Assembly: GCF_000744095.1 (NCBI RefSeq)
Contig: NZ_JQLI01000001.1
Coordinates: 806,001-870,000 of the forward strand
Reading direction: 5' to 3'
Origin: Cupriavidus necator A5-1
GTDB lineage: Bacteria; Pseudomonadota; Gammaproteobacteria; Burkholderiales; Burkholderiaceae
Length of the DNA: 64,000 bases
The notes beneath the pieces were generated by a model. That model did no database searches, was not told the origin of the DNA, and saw only the letters and a program-made list of their open reading frames with translations. Shown in pieces: positions 16,458 through 25,960 of the stretch (the stretch's first letter is position 1; the number at the start of each line of letters is the position of its first letter). Made by a program: the position numbers and the translations under genes.

Positions 16458-17199
16458 ATTACCCCTCGATCTAGCCGCCAGTTAACCGCTGCCTGTAGCG
16501 CTGCTGGGCTGTCCGTTCCCGGAGCATTTTGGGCTTGCTTCGTCGGCGCTGTGATGACCTGAACTCGAGTGCCGCGTAGGAGAGTACCGAGCGCTTTGCT
16601 GCCACCTCGGGAAAAGGTCTCTAGTAGGCTCTGCGAGCGCCATGAAAACAGAGCGGCGGAACTGTGCCAAACCGAAAGTTTCATGATAATGAAATTATGA
16701 AAGTGGCGGCTACCGAACGGTGCAAAGAATTGGGCCGCAAAGAGGTTGGCCAACATCCGAGACGTAAGCCCAGGGGCGATGACTTGCCATTTTGCTGAGG
16801 GCACGAATTATTTGACAGGCCACAGTCGTACTGCGGCCCAGGGTATTGCACCTTTGAATCTCTTCCGGAATAGTGCCCGTCAAGATGGAATGGAAGCGAC
16901 CGAAGGCGCGTACCGGCAAGCGTACCGGGGGCGTGGTGGAAGCTGAGCGTCGCGCTCAACACAGGCTCCGTTGGTCTCAGTCCACCGCTGCAATTTCGAT
17001 GTCTCTATTGAAGCGGGGCGGGCGTACTTCGGTCCCGGCCCGACCGTCTGTACCCGACCGTTGCAGCCGTTCACTCTGCCACGCGGAGCGGCGGTCAGCA
17101 AGCCGATAGGCGACGCCGGGGCGCCGCGCCCATAAACCGACTATTGAGCCGGTCCGCCTCGTAAGCTCGCATCCGTAGGTGCTGCCGGCTCGTCCCGCT
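16458..17199. other. No gene recognised
   Basis: About 740 bases without a supported gene. The one structured piece is a palindrome at 16679-16694 (TTTCATGATAATGAAA), which resembles the palindrome core of the intergenic repeats at 13022, 34670 and 56100. Confidence 0.35.
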
Positions 17200-17960
17200 A
17201 TATAGATAGTCTTTTTCCTTGGTTTTATCTGTAAGGCAGTCGAGCTGGCCGGTGGTGGCACGGCATCCACAGGGTAGGGCAATGGTGCCACTTCATCGAT
17301 GGCGCGCCGCATATCTTCGGCATTCAGTTGCCGTTGCGGCTTGGTGCCCGGCACACGCAACTCCGGGTGCCGTGGTGGTTGGCCAATGAGGGTGCGTGAC
17401 GGCAGGTCAAGGTTTCGCCGATTGTCGCGCAGGACCTGCACGCGTTGGGCGATCTCCAGCACGTGTCCCAACCGCTTGTTCTCAACGATCGCGCCCTGAT
17501 CGATCTCCGACAGGCAGTCATAAAGGACATAGGGCCGGGAGATGCCGTCGGCCCAGAGTTCGATATGGCCGTCCGGATACTCAGCCACCTCGATGTAGCG
17601 ATGGACCAGCGACCGATGTTCTGGCTGGTCCTTGATGAGGTACAGCTTACGATCGTACTGCAGGGTCATTCGATTTGAGACCTTGCGCCATTCCCGCCAG
17701 GTAAATATGCGTTCGAGATCCTCTTCGGGCCGTACCGGGCGATGCGCGTTAAAGTCGCTGCGGGGAATCTTGGCAAAGCGCAGGTTGAAGTCGGCCATGA
17801 AGACCGTCGCAAAGGCATTGGCGGCCTCCAGCGTGCTGATATTGTGCGCGCAAATCCTTGACCAGCCGGTCCTGTAGCGTGCCATTCATCCGCTCGACGC
17901 GTCCCTCTTGGGGAGTGGGTCGCACCGGGTCGCTTTCGTTTCGCCCCAACCACTCGCTCG
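17200..17960 (-). pseudogene. ISNCY-family transposase, C-terminal remnant
   Basis: Two leftward frames together give GRVERMNGTLQDRLVKDLR and then STLEAANAF...FMADFNLRFAK, TWREWRKVSNRMTLQYDR and LSEIDQGAIVENKRLGH, the conserved C-terminal half of ISNCY transposases. A frame change near 17870 separates them, and the N-terminal HTH and first DDE residues are missing beyond about 17960. From about 17215 leftward the frame runs into unrelated sequence. No terminal repeats were found. Confidence 0.7.
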
Positions 17961-18213
17961 GTAGACGTGCTGGCCTGGCAGATTCGCCAACGGCTCAGCG
18001 CCAGACCATGACTCCGTCTAGTTCTGCCGCTTCGGTTGCTGTGCTGAGCACAGGGAAGCGCCTCGGCCGCAGTTCGTTCGTCTCTTGCCGACCCATCTGA
18101 GCCATCGACTATAGGGAGGCCGGACGGCAGTAGCTGCCGCAAAAGCAGCCGGTCCGCCCTTGAATGACTGAGTCCGACAAGCCGTCCAGTCGAATAGGCC
18201 GACTGCCACTTTG

Positions 18214-19052
18214 CTAGCCAGCCTGACTGCTTACTCTTAGCTCCTTGCGGTAGCGGTTCAGGTCCTGCACGCTGTCGAACCTGCGCTCGAACAGCAGCGA
18301 CATGTTGTGCAGGATCCGCTCGATCACCTTCTTCTCCCAGCCTCATCAAAGCGGATCTGCTCGTCGAGCCAGTGCTCGAGCCAGTCCGGATCCGGCAGGC
18401 GGGACTGCACCGTGTCGTGGGGGAACAACGCCTTGTTCACGTGCAGGTTGGTCGGGTGCAGCGGCTTTTCCGTGCGGCGGGCCGATGCCATCAGCACGCC
18501 GATCTTGGCAAACGCGGCGCGTGCCGGATCGCCAAACTGGGCCAGGTACTTCTTCATGTAGCGCAGGTACGCGCCACCGTGGCGGGCTTCGTCCTGGGAC
18601 AGCGTGCGGTAGATGTGCTTGAGCACCGGTTCCGAGTGCCATTCGGCGGCGCGGCGATACCAGTGGTTCAGGCGGATCTCGCCGCAGAAATGCAGCATCA
18701 GCGTTTCCAGCGGCGGGGCCGGGTCGAACTCGAAGCGCACGGCGTGCAGCTCTTCTTCGGTCGGCACCAGATCGGGGCGGAAGCGGCGCAGGTACTCCAT
18801 CAGCACCAGCGAGTGCTTCTGTTCCTCGAAGAACCAGATGCTCATGAACGCCGAAAAGTCGGAGTCGTGGCGGTTGTCGCGCAGGAACATCTCCGTGGCC
18901 GGCAGGGCGGACCATTCGGTGATGGCATTCATGCGGATGGTTTTCGCCTGGTCATCGGTCAGCAGGCTGGCGTCGAACGAATCCCATGGGATGTCCTTGT
19001 CCATGTGCCAGCGGACGGCTTCGAGGGACTTGAATAGATCGTTGAAAAGCAT
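18214..19052 (-). pseudogene. Ferritin-like domain protein, frameshifted near its end
   Basis: ATG 19052 begins MLFNDLFKSLEAVRWHMDKD. Conserved helices with Glu/His pairs (FFEEQKHSLVLMEYLRRF, LHFCGEIRLNHWYRR, SQDEARHGGAYLRYMKKY) form a di-iron ferritin-like four-helix bundle. The frame meets a stop soon after EQIRFDEAG near 18340. One base further the expected C-terminus (WEKKVIERILHNMSLLFERR, then FDSVQDLNRYRKELR) continues to a TAG at 18214-18216. A one-base loss in GAGGCTGGG would explain this. The metal-binding core is intact, so a shortened product could still fold; substrate unknown. Confidence 0.65.
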
Positions 19053-19156
19053 AGGTAAAGCGACCACTCGGGGTTGCGGATCTGGGATGGGACTCGCAAG
19101 AGTCCCAATTTTTTCAGGTCACTCGCCTGAGGACATCCCAAGAGGGCAAGTCACGC

Positions 19157-20068
19157 TCAAGCATCTTTCCATAGCAACGGCCGCGGGGCGAACCCCAGCT
19201 TCGCCTTCGCCGCACTGTTCGAGGCGCCCGTCAGGCAGGTATGGTAGTAGACCGCTTCGTCACCTGCGGCCTTCCGGGCTTCCACGACGCTAACGCGGGC
19301 AGGCTCTGGCGCATCGACCCAGCGCGCGAATGCTGGCATCCATTTGGCGACGGGGAGCGGGTCATCATCGACCACGTTGTACACGCCGGGTTCGGCCATC
19401 AACGAAGCAACGGTCGCCGCGACCGCATCATCGATATGGACAAACGACCAGACGGCATTGCCGTCCCCAATGATCGACGTTTCGCCTCTCCGTGCCTGCT
19501 CCGCAATGGCTCCGTCAGGCCTGTACCACGTGCCAGGACCATAGAAGAATCCATAGCGCAGGACCACGCCTTCCACCGAGGCCGAGCCCGTGACGGAGTC
19601 CTCATACGCGCCGATGACCCGCGCGCTTTCGCCGATTTCGCCAGGGGCGTCACAGCGAAGCCCGGCCGTTTCGTCGGCAAGCTCCCCGGGCGGGGCATTC
19701 AGGTAAAAGCCACGCGATTGCACGATATAGCGTTTCACGCCCAGCGCCTCGGCCGCGGCCAGCAAATTGCTGCCCCCCTCCCGATGCAGGCGGGTATCGT
19801 TGGGCATCGATTTGATGATGTCGGCCGGATTCGCGGGAAGCCACGTAAGTTGGTCGATAACCACGTCGGGCGAAGCTGCTTCGATGGCGTTCCGAACAGA
19901 CTGCGGGTCAAAGGCATCCGCAAAGGACACTGTGGCGCCGATCTCGCGCAGTCTGTCGGCGCCTGCGCCTGCGCGAGTCATTCCTGTGACTTCATGGTTC
20001 AGCGCGCGAAGTACGCGCACAAGCGGCAGTCCGATAGCGCCAGTGGCGCCTGCAACGAAAATCTTCAT
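19157..20068 (-). CDS. NAD(P)-dependent epimerase/reductase-like SDR protein
   Basis: A 303-residue extended-SDR protein. The Rossmann motif is GATGAIG (residues 7-13), and VLRYGFFYGPGTWY is the conserved segment of the NAD-dependent epimerase family. AGGAGAAAGCTC precedes the ATG. The canonical YxxxK is not obvious; residues around SRGFYLNAPP may replace it, so it may act as an atypical reductase or a sensor protein. It is alone on its strand, between the ferritin-like pseudogene and the MocR regulator, so no pathway can be assigned. Confidence 0.75.
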   Translation of the reverse strand: MKIFVAGATGAIGLPLVRVLRALNHEVTGMTRAGAGADRLREIGATVSFADAFDPQSVRNAIEAASPDVVIDQLTWLPANPADIIKSMPNDTRLHREGGSNLLAAAEALGVKRYIVQSRGFYLNAPPGELADETAGLRCDAPGEIGESARVIGAYEDSVTGSASVEGVVLRYGFFYGPGTWYRPDGAIAEQARRGETSIIGDGNAVWSFVHIDDAVAATVASLMAEPGVYNVVDDDPLPVAKWMPAFARWVDAPEPARVSVVEARKAAGDEAVYYHTCLTGASNSAAKAKLGFAPRPLLWKDA

Positions 20069-20252
20069 GAGCTTTCTCCTCGGAGCTGCGCAGCCTGGCA
20101 GCGCAGCGGTAAGTCAACGACACAGCGGAGCGGAGTGACGCCCCGTTCTGATTCGGTGAAAGCATTGTGTCCGTTTGTTGGGCCCTTAAAAAGCACCAAA
20201 AACCTGAAGAAGTCGTGTACCACCCTTCCCATGTGTTGCCAGTGCCTTTGCA

Positions 20253-21692
20253 CTAGGAGAACTTCCTGATCAGGTGTTGCAAGCGATCACAGGCAGTCGG
20301 CACCTGCTGTTCAATTGCTGTCGCAACACCGAGGAGTAATCCCGATCGCTGAGTAGACGCCGAGCAATACCACCCCGACAATGGGGCGGGCGCAAGTCCA
20401 TAGGCATAGGCTTCTCGAGCGATCGTCTTGTCGTCGGCGCCATCGGGAAGCCTCATCACCATGGCAAGTCCGGCCGGATAGGCCTGGAATCCCTTGGATC
20501 TCAGCGCAGCCAGCAGTGCATTGCTTCGGCCTGCATAAATGCGCTTCATACGGCGCAAGTGTCGAATATAGTGACCATCCCGCATGAATTCAGCAGTCGC
20601 CATTTGCACTGCCGGTCCGGGCGCTGACGCAAGGCAGGCCACGGCTTCATCGAATCGGGCTACTAAGGTGGGCGGCACCACGACAAATCCAAGCCGCAGC
20701 GTCGGACTGATCGTCTTGCTGAAAGACCCAATATGAATCACCCGCCCCGCACGATCGAGTGACGCCAGTGCGGGAGCCGCGCGGCGTGTCAGTTGGAGTT
20801 CGCCCAGGTAATCGTCTTCGATGATCCAGGCATTCACGCGTGTCGCCCATTCGAGGATTCGCACTCGACGCGCGAGCGACAATGTCGGACCCAGTGGCGC
20901 TTGTTGCCCGGCGGTGACCAAAGCCAACGCGGCATCTGGTGCGTGCATTTCGCCGTAGCTGACATCAATGCCTTCTTCGTCTACCGGGATGGGAACCGTT
21001 GCGAGCTGGGAAATTTCCAATGCCCTGCGGCTGGGAAAAAATCCCGGATTCTCGACCCATGCCTTTCGGCCTTCGGCCTGAATCACTCGCAGCACCACAC
21101 CGAGCGCCCCTGAACATCCCGCCGTAATGAAAATCTGCGAGGGCTGGCATTCAATGCCGCGTGCCAAGGCCAGATGCGCTGCGATCTCTCGTCGGAGTTC
21201 ATGTTCGCCTCTCGGGTCTGGATACGCTGCAGGCGCTTCGACTTCGTCGCGTGCCGCACGGGCTCGCAGCCGCGAGAACAATGCTGCCGGAAAGCAGTCC
21301 GATGCCGGCACGCCCATTTGAAAGACCGCAGGCCCGGGCAGGAAATGCTGGTACAGCGCTGATTGCAGATCGGCCTCGATGGAACGCGCACGTTCCGTGA
21401 TTGGGCTCGCGACGGCAGCATGCTCCGAGACTCTGGTCCCGCCAGCGCGTGATGAAACGACCAATTGTGCGTCGGTCAGCCGCTCATATGCAGTCTTGAC
21501 GGTGCCTCGAGCAACACCAAGCTGTGCGGCAAGATCAACCCAGGATGGCAGTCTGGCACCGGGAACGAGTACCCCATTCTCAATTGCACCGGTAATGCCG
21601 AGCCGAATCTGCTCCGCCAGCGAAGTCTTGGACGCACGGTCAAGTTTCAGATCCAGGATTTGCATAGCGTCTGGTGCATCAAGAAACTGCAT
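20253..21692 (-). CDS. MocR-type transcriptional regulator (GntR HTH plus aminotransferase fold)
   Basis: Residues 20-90 are a GntR winged helix (SLAEQIRLGITGAIENG...LPSWVDLAAQLGVARGTVKTA). Residues 115-470 have the fold type I aminotransferase domain, with the PLP Schiff-base lysine at about Lys326 (HIGSFSKTISPTLRLGF) and the Asp/Tyr of IIEDDY. Full length for the family (about 480). Such regulators sense amino-acid or PLP-related ligands. It is divergent from the cupin gene at 21753 with a 60-base gap, so that cupin/AhpD-like pair is its most likely target. Start: ATG 21692 or 21665; neither has a clear ribosome site. Confidence 0.85.
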   Translation of the reverse strand: MQFLDAPDAMQILDLKLDRASKTSLAEQIRLGITGAIENGVLVPGARLPSWVDLAAQLGVARGTVKTAYERLTDAQLVVSSRAGGTRVSEHAAVASPITERARSIEADLQSALYQHFLPGPAVFQMGVPASDCFPAALFSRLRARAARDEVEAPAAYPDPRGEHELRREIAAHLALARGIECQPSQIFITAGCSGALGVVLRVIQAEGRKAWVENPGFFPSRRALEISQLATVPIPVDEEGIDVSYGEMHAPDAALALVTAGQQAPLGPTLSLARRVRILEWATRVNAWIIEDDYLGELQLTRRAAPALASLDRAGRVIHIGSFSKTISPTLRLGFVVVPPTLVARFDEAVACLASAPGPAVQMATAEFMRDGHYIRHLRRMKRIYAGRSNALLAALRSKGFQAYPAGLAMVMRLPDGADDKTIAREAYAYGLAPAPLSGWYCSASTQRSGLLLGVATAIEQQVPTACDRLQHLIRKFS

Positions 21693-21752
21693 TCTTGGTT
21701 CTTTTTCATGAACCTCCGGGAGAGCATGATTCTAGCCTTTCAGGAGATAAAC

Positions 21753-22169
21753 ATGAAACTTCAACGCTTTCTTCTCTCTCTCGTGGCGGCTACGAGTATG
21801 GCCTTCACCGGGGCTGCCGCCGCTCACACCGTCGGCGATACGGTCAAGCCGAACTTCACCCGGGCGATTCCCAACATCCCGGGCAAGTCGCTCATCGCAG
21901 TGGAGGTCCTTTATCCGCCCGGAGGCGCTTCGCATCCTCATACCCATGCCAAGTCGTCATTCATCTACGCATACGTCGTCTCGGGCAGCGTCGCCAGCAA
22001 GGTGAACGACGAGCCGGAACGCGTGTACAGGGCGGGTGAGAGCTTCTTCGAGGAGCCAGGCTCACGCCATCCGGTGAGCCGCAATGCGAGCAAGACCAGG
22101 CCGGCAAAACTGCTCGCGGTGTTTGTCGTCGATTCGGACGACAAGGAACTGACGACCAACGACAAGTAG
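21753..22169 (+). CDS. Secreted cupin protein
   Basis: A 138-residue protein with a signal peptide (residues 1-24, RFLLSLVAATSMAFTGAAAA) and a single cupin barrel: GASHPHTHAKSSFIYAYVVS supplies His ligands and the second half is PGSRHPVSRN. ATG 21753 follows AGGAGA. It would act in the periplasm; the ligand is unknown. Nine bases separate it from the AhpD-like gene, so the two form an operon, probably controlled by the divergent MocR regulator. Confidence 0.8.
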   Translation: MKLQRFLLSLVAATSMAFTGAAAAHTVGDTVKPNFTRAIPNIPGKSLIAVEVLYPPGGASHPHTHAKSSFIYAYVVSGSVASKVNDEPERVYRAGESFFEEPGSRHPVSRNASKTRPAKLLAVFVVDSDDKELTTNDK

Positions 22170-22178
22170 GAGTTTGAG

Positions 22179-22634
22179 ATGAGACTGGATTACACCAAGG
22201 CCGCGCCTGGCGGTGTGAAGGCATTTGGCGGCGTGTATGGCTATGTCATGCAGTCGGGCCTCGAAGACGTCCTCGTCGAGCTGGTCTATCTGCGCGTGAG
22301 CCAGATTAATGGGTGCGCCTATTGCCTGGACATGCACACCCGTGACCTGATCAAGAAAGGCGTGACGCCCGAGAAGCTTGCGCTCGTGCAAGCCTGGCAT
22401 GAAGCGGGGCCGTTGTTCAGTGACCGCGAGAAGGCTGCGCTGGCATGGGCTGAGTCCGTGACACGCGTGGCGGACACCCACGTGCCAGACAATGATTTCA
22501 AGGTCGCTGCTGCGGCGTTCAGCGAGAAAGAGCTCGCTGACCTCACCATGGCGATCAGCCTGATGAACGCCTATAACCGGCTCGCCATCAGCTTCCGCCG
22601 CGCACCCGACTCCGCACTGGCTGGGAAAAACTGA
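22179..22634 (+). CDS. Carboxymuconolactone decarboxylase/AhpD-like protein
   Basis: A 151-residue CMD-family protein. The AhpD-type redox centre is visible as Glu34...Cys46-x-x-Cys49-x-x-x-His53 (LVYLRVSQINGCAYCLDMH). Members use the Cys pair to reduce peroxides with a partner reductant. AGGAG precedes the ATG. It is the second gene of the pair with the secreted cupin, and a terminator-like hairpin follows 40 bases after the stop. A second AhpD-like gene lies at 32856. Confidence 0.85.
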   Translation: MRLDYTKAAPGGVKAFGGVYGYVMQSGLEDVLVELVYLRVSQINGCAYCLDMHTRDLIKKGVTPEKLALVQAWHEAGPLFSDREKAALAWAESVTRVADTHVPDNDFKVAAAAFSEKELADLTMAISLMNAYNRLAISFRRAPDSALAGKN

Positions 22635-22674
22635 TGCGAGTTCCCCCCCGGGTGCCAGGTGAAGTCAATTGAGA

Positions 22675-22697
22675 AGCGCGCCTTTAGGCGCGTTTTT
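22675..22697 (+). terminator. Rho-independent terminator
   Basis: GCGCGCCTTTAGGCGCG followed by TTTTT, 40 bases after the AhpD-like gene, ends the cupin/AhpD operon. Confidence 0.8.
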
Positions 22698-22995
22698 CAT
22701 AACCCCTTAGCTGCAGTTCGCAGCTTCCACTCAGAGGTCCGCTTCCTCTCCGAACGGGTCATCCGTCGTTCATGCACCGACTGACCGGTTGAATCCGCAG
22801 CCGGTCTCGGACGGATGCCCGCCGCGAAACTGCGGCGGTCCCAGATCGACCCATGTCTGTCATTCGACATTAGTCTTTGCGATGACCGTTGAGAGGAACA
22901 GAGGCGCCATTTGCAGAATTCCTACTGCCACGGTTGCTTTTTCGCAAGGGAATCATATAATTGAGTGCGTAATCAGTCTTTATTTGGTCGCCCGC

Positions 22996-23565
22996 ATGGC
23001 ACGTCCTCTCAGTCCGGAAAAGCGCAACGCCTTGTTGCAATCAGCAACCCGCGCCATTGCCGAACATGGCGTACAAGCCACTACGGCGAGCATTGCGCGG
23101 GCCGCCGGTGTTGCAGAGGGCACTTTGTTCACGTACTTCGAGAACAAGGAAGCGCTCTTCCAGGAACTTTACCTGAACCTGAAGCAAAGCTTGGCGGAAG
23201 CCATCATGCCGGACTATCCGCATGAGGCTGGCTACCGGCAGCGAATGGCCCACATTTTCCAATGCTACGTAGGCTGGGGGCTGGATAACGCGGAGCAGCA
23301 TGCTTCGCTCGGGCGCCTTTCGGCCTCGGGGTTGGTGTTGGACGAGACACGGATAAAGGGGATGGCCGAATTTCTTCCGATATCCCGGATGATGGAGATG
23401 GCGGTGCGCGAGAATGTGGTGGTGGGGGCCCCGATCGAGCTTCTTACCTCCGTAATTGAAAGTCTCGCCGACACGACCATCGACTACGTGAACAAGTACC
23501 CCGAAGGCGCTGACCGCCACCGGGAGCTTGGTTTTCATCTACTCTGGAAGGCTTTGAGCGTGTAA
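22996..23565 (+). CDS. TetR-family regulator
   Basis: ATG 22996 gives 189 residues with an N-terminal TetR helix-turn-helix (RNALLQSATRAIAEHGVQAT, SIARAAGVAEGTLFTYFENK). The C-terminal ligand domain is not recognisable. Upstream in-frame starts would add a non-conserved leader. It is followed 53 bases later by an SDR gene in the same direction, which it probably represses. Confidence 0.85.
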   Translation: MARPLSPEKRNALLQSATRAIAEHGVQATTASIARAAGVAEGTLFTYFENKEALFQELYLNLKQSLAEAIMPDYPHEAGYRQRMAHIFQCYVGWGLDNAEQHASLGRLSASGLVLDETRIKGMAEFLPISRMMEMAVRENVVVGAPIELLTSVIESLADTTIDYVNKYPEGADRHRELGFHLLWKALSV

Positions 23566-23618
23566 AAAATTTCAGAAATAGATGAGTGAGGACGCAATCA
23601 TTTATTAAAGGAGTAAGC

Positions 23619-24464
23619 ATGTCCGTTCAGAAATGGTTCATCACCGGTGCATCCGGCGGTCTGGGGCTTGCCCTTACCGAGAAGGTGCTGGCCCAGGGGC
23701 ATCCTGTGGTTGCGGCCGTGCGTCGCATCGAGGCGATGCAAGCGCTGCAGCAGGCCTACCCGGGGCTGCTTGAAGTGGAGGCGGTCGACGTGACGGACCC
23801 CGATCAGGTTCAGGCCGTGGCAGCACGCCATCCCGACATGGACGTGGTCGTCAACAACGCTGGTGGCGCTGTCATTGGGGCGATGGAAGAGGCGAGCGAG
23901 GCCGAGGTCCAGCAGCAGATTGCATTGAATCTGCTCGGGCCCATCCACGTCACGCGCGCCTTCGTGGGTGCCTTGCGGGCCAGGAGGCATGGAACGTTCA
24001 TCCATGTCAGCAGCGTTGGGGGGCGTGCCGGCTTCCCTAGCGGCGCCCTGTACCAAGCTGCAAAGTTTGGTCTCGAAGGCTTCGCCGAAGCCGTGAGTCA
24101 GGAGATCGCCGAGTTCGGCATCAAGACGATCATCATCGAACCGGGCTCCATCAAGACGGGCTTCGTGGCCAATATCCGCTGGACGCAGGAGCTTGAAGCC
24201 TACAAGGACGGTGCGGTCGGCAAACTGCGTCGCTGGATCGCGCAAGAAGGCGATGCCAATGCCTCCGGGGATCCCGTGAAGATGGCTGACGCAATCTACG
24301 CGATTAGCCAGATGCCGGAGCCGCCGTTGCGCACGGTGCTTGGTGCGGATGCCTATGCAGTGCTGGAGGCGGGCTACTCCCGGAGTCTGGAAGCGCTGAA
24401 AGCACAAAAGGAACTGGCCGAATCCGTGATGTTCGAGGGCAAGAGCGGGTTCATGCCCGAGTGA
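23619..24464 (+). CDS. Short-chain dehydrogenase/reductase
   Basis: A 281-residue classical SDR. The cofactor motif is TGASGGLG (9-16), followed by NNAGG (79-83). The catalytic residues are Ser132, Tyr145 and Lys149 (VSSVGG...ALYQAAKFG). AAAGGAG lies before ATG 23619. The length and the long C-terminus resemble NADP-dependent reductases of ketones or steroids, but the substrate cannot be told. It is downstream of the TetR regulator and upstream of a second, truncated SDR. Confidence 0.88.
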   Translation: MSVQKWFITGASGGLGLALTEKVLAQGHPVVAAVRRIEAMQALQQAYPGLLEVEAVDVTDPDQVQAVAARHPDMDVVVNNAGGAVIGAMEEASEAEVQQQIALNLLGPIHVTRAFVGALRARRHGTFIHVSSVGGRAGFPSGALYQAAKFGLEGFAEAVSQEIAEFGIKTIIIEPGSIKTGFVANIRWTQELEAYKDGAVGKLRRWIAQEGDANASGDPVKMADAIYAISQMPEPPLRTVLGADAYAVLEAGYSRSLEALKAQKELAESVMFEGKSGFMPE

Positions 24465-24572
24465 GCGTCGACGACGCAACGTCGAGACAGGCGGGCGACT
24501 CACATGGCTGAGAATCCCCCGCAATCCAATCGCCTAGATGGCGAAGTCGTAAAGATGAAGGGGTAAAGCATC

Positions 24573-24692
24573 ATGACCAAAGTCTGGCTGATTACAGGTG
24601 CGGCGCGCGGTTTGGGGCGCACCATTCTCGAGACCGCACTGCGCGATGGCGCCAAGGTACTGGCAACGAGGCACAACAAACACGGGGCATGA
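24573..24692 (+). pseudogene. SDR gene, N-terminal fragment of 39 codons
   Basis: The frame has only the first beta-alpha unit of an SDR (MTKVWLITGAARGLGRTILE) and then stops with ATRHNKHGA. The catalytic part is missing. The next gene begins two bases later, so a deletion probably fused the two neighbourhoods. Confidence 0.75.
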
Positions 24693-24693
24693 C

Positions 24694-25362
24694 ATGACTT
24701 TTCGCGTTTTGGTCGCCGGGGGCACAGGGCAGGTCGGATCGGCGCTGGTGCGGGCGTTGCTCGCCATGCCTTCATGCCTGGAGATCATCCTGGTCAATCG
24801 TCGGCCCGCTTCGATTGCGAGCGATGCGCGATTGCGCGAGGTGGTCATGGATACCGGTGGCGCGGATTTCGCCGGCGAGGTCGAGAAACTTGCGCGGTCC
24901 AGCGGGAGGCCGGGCGAAACGCTGGTTGCGGCGTCATGCATCGGCATCGGCAAGGGAAGCCAGCAATGGAGCGACGAGGCCATCAGGGCGCTGGAGATCG
25001 GCGTCGTCGGTGCCTTTGCGCGCGGCTGCCTGGCGGGAGGCATCGAGACGTTCGGGCTGCTGTCGGCGGCAGGAAGCAGCCCGACAAGCCGCATCCGCTA
25101 TGCGCGCATCATGGGCGAGAAGGAGGACGCGGTACGGCAGGTCGGATTCAAGCGGCTGGCCATTTTTCGCCCCGGCATCATTGCCGGCAATGTGCATACG
25201 CCGGGGTATCTCGCATGGCTGGGGCGTCTCGTCCCGGGATCGTTCGGAACGATCGACCAGGACGATATCGGCCGCGCCTTTGCCGCCGAGCTGCTTCACG
25301 GGAAGGACGGCATCACGATTCTTGAGAACGCGACGATCAGGCAGCGCGCACGGGCCCGATGA
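24694..25362 (+). CDS. NAD(P)H-binding protein
   Basis: A 222-residue atypical SDR with the Rossmann motif VAGGTGQVGSALVRALL (residues 7-23), of the NAD(P)-binding/NmrA-like type found in proteins related to HTATIP2. A conserved LLSAAGSSPTSRIRYARIMG stretch includes the Ser and the Tyr-x-x-x-(Lys-like) region. It directly follows the truncated SDR and ends overlapping the LysR remnant by four bases. Function unknown. Confidence 0.75.
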   Translation: MTFRVLVAGGTGQVGSALVRALLAMPSCLEIILVNRRPASIASDARLREVVMDTGGADFAGEVEKLARSSGRPGETLVAASCIGIGKGSQQWSDEAIRALEIGVVGAFARGCLAGGIETFGLLSAAGSSPTSRIRYARIMGEKEDAVRQVGFKRLAIFRPGIIAGNVHTPGYLAWLGRLVPGSFGTIDQDDIGRAFAAELLHGKDGITILENATIRQRARAR

Positions 25363-25583
25363 AGGCAAGGGCGGCGGTGACGGCGAGCGTCGGCATCGGC
25401 GAGCTTCCGGTACATCTAGCTGAACACGACGGACTGGTGCAGATATGGCCGGAACCTGTTCGTGGGGCGGTCTACGAAATCTGGCTCGTCACGCATCAAG
25501 ACCTTCGGCATACCGCCCGCATCACAGCGATGATTCAGCACATCGTCGCTGCATTCGAGGATCACGCAACCCACACAAGGTAA
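25359..25583 (+). pseudogene. LysR-type regulator, C-terminal fragment
   Basis: GIGELPVHLAEHDGLVQIWP and YEIWLVTHQDLRHTARITAM are the standard last part of a LysR effector-binding domain. The HTH and most of the effector domain are missing; the 5' junction lies inside the end of the preceding gene. It is a leftover of a full regulator deleted with the same rearrangement that trimmed the SDR. Confidence 0.7.
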
Positions 25584-25960
25584 GCATGCATGGCGTAGCT
25601 CCGATCGAGCGGCCGATTTATGCAGCGTGCCAGCCGTTCAGCGCGACGTTCTGACCGTCGCCTTGTGGCCGGCAAGCGCCCCCCTCCAGCCGACGCTGGC
25701 AGCGAGGCTGCAAGTGTTGTGCGCATCACGACATTTCCACACGTCAATGTGCAGTATCGCCCTCGAGCAGCGGCTCGACCGCTGCCTATGCTCCAATCGA
25801 GGGTTGACCGCTATTCGTGAAAAATCCGCCACATCTCCGGCAACCCACTGATTTGTATAGGAAATAAAGCTTTCGCTGCGCAGGAACGGACGCTGAGGGT
25901 GCCGAGGCAGGCTACTGCGCAGCAGGTGTTGGCCCCAACAGCGAGGTGGTAAAGGCGCCG
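25584..25960. other. No gene recognised
   Basis: About 380 bases separate the LysR fragment and the converging J-domain gene. No supported reading frame, repeat or strong hairpin was seen. Confidence 0.4.

Noticed and set aside
19241..20269. 342-codon plus-strand frame over the SDR gene
   Set aside because: It is antisense to a gene with a clear Rossmann motif and start site.
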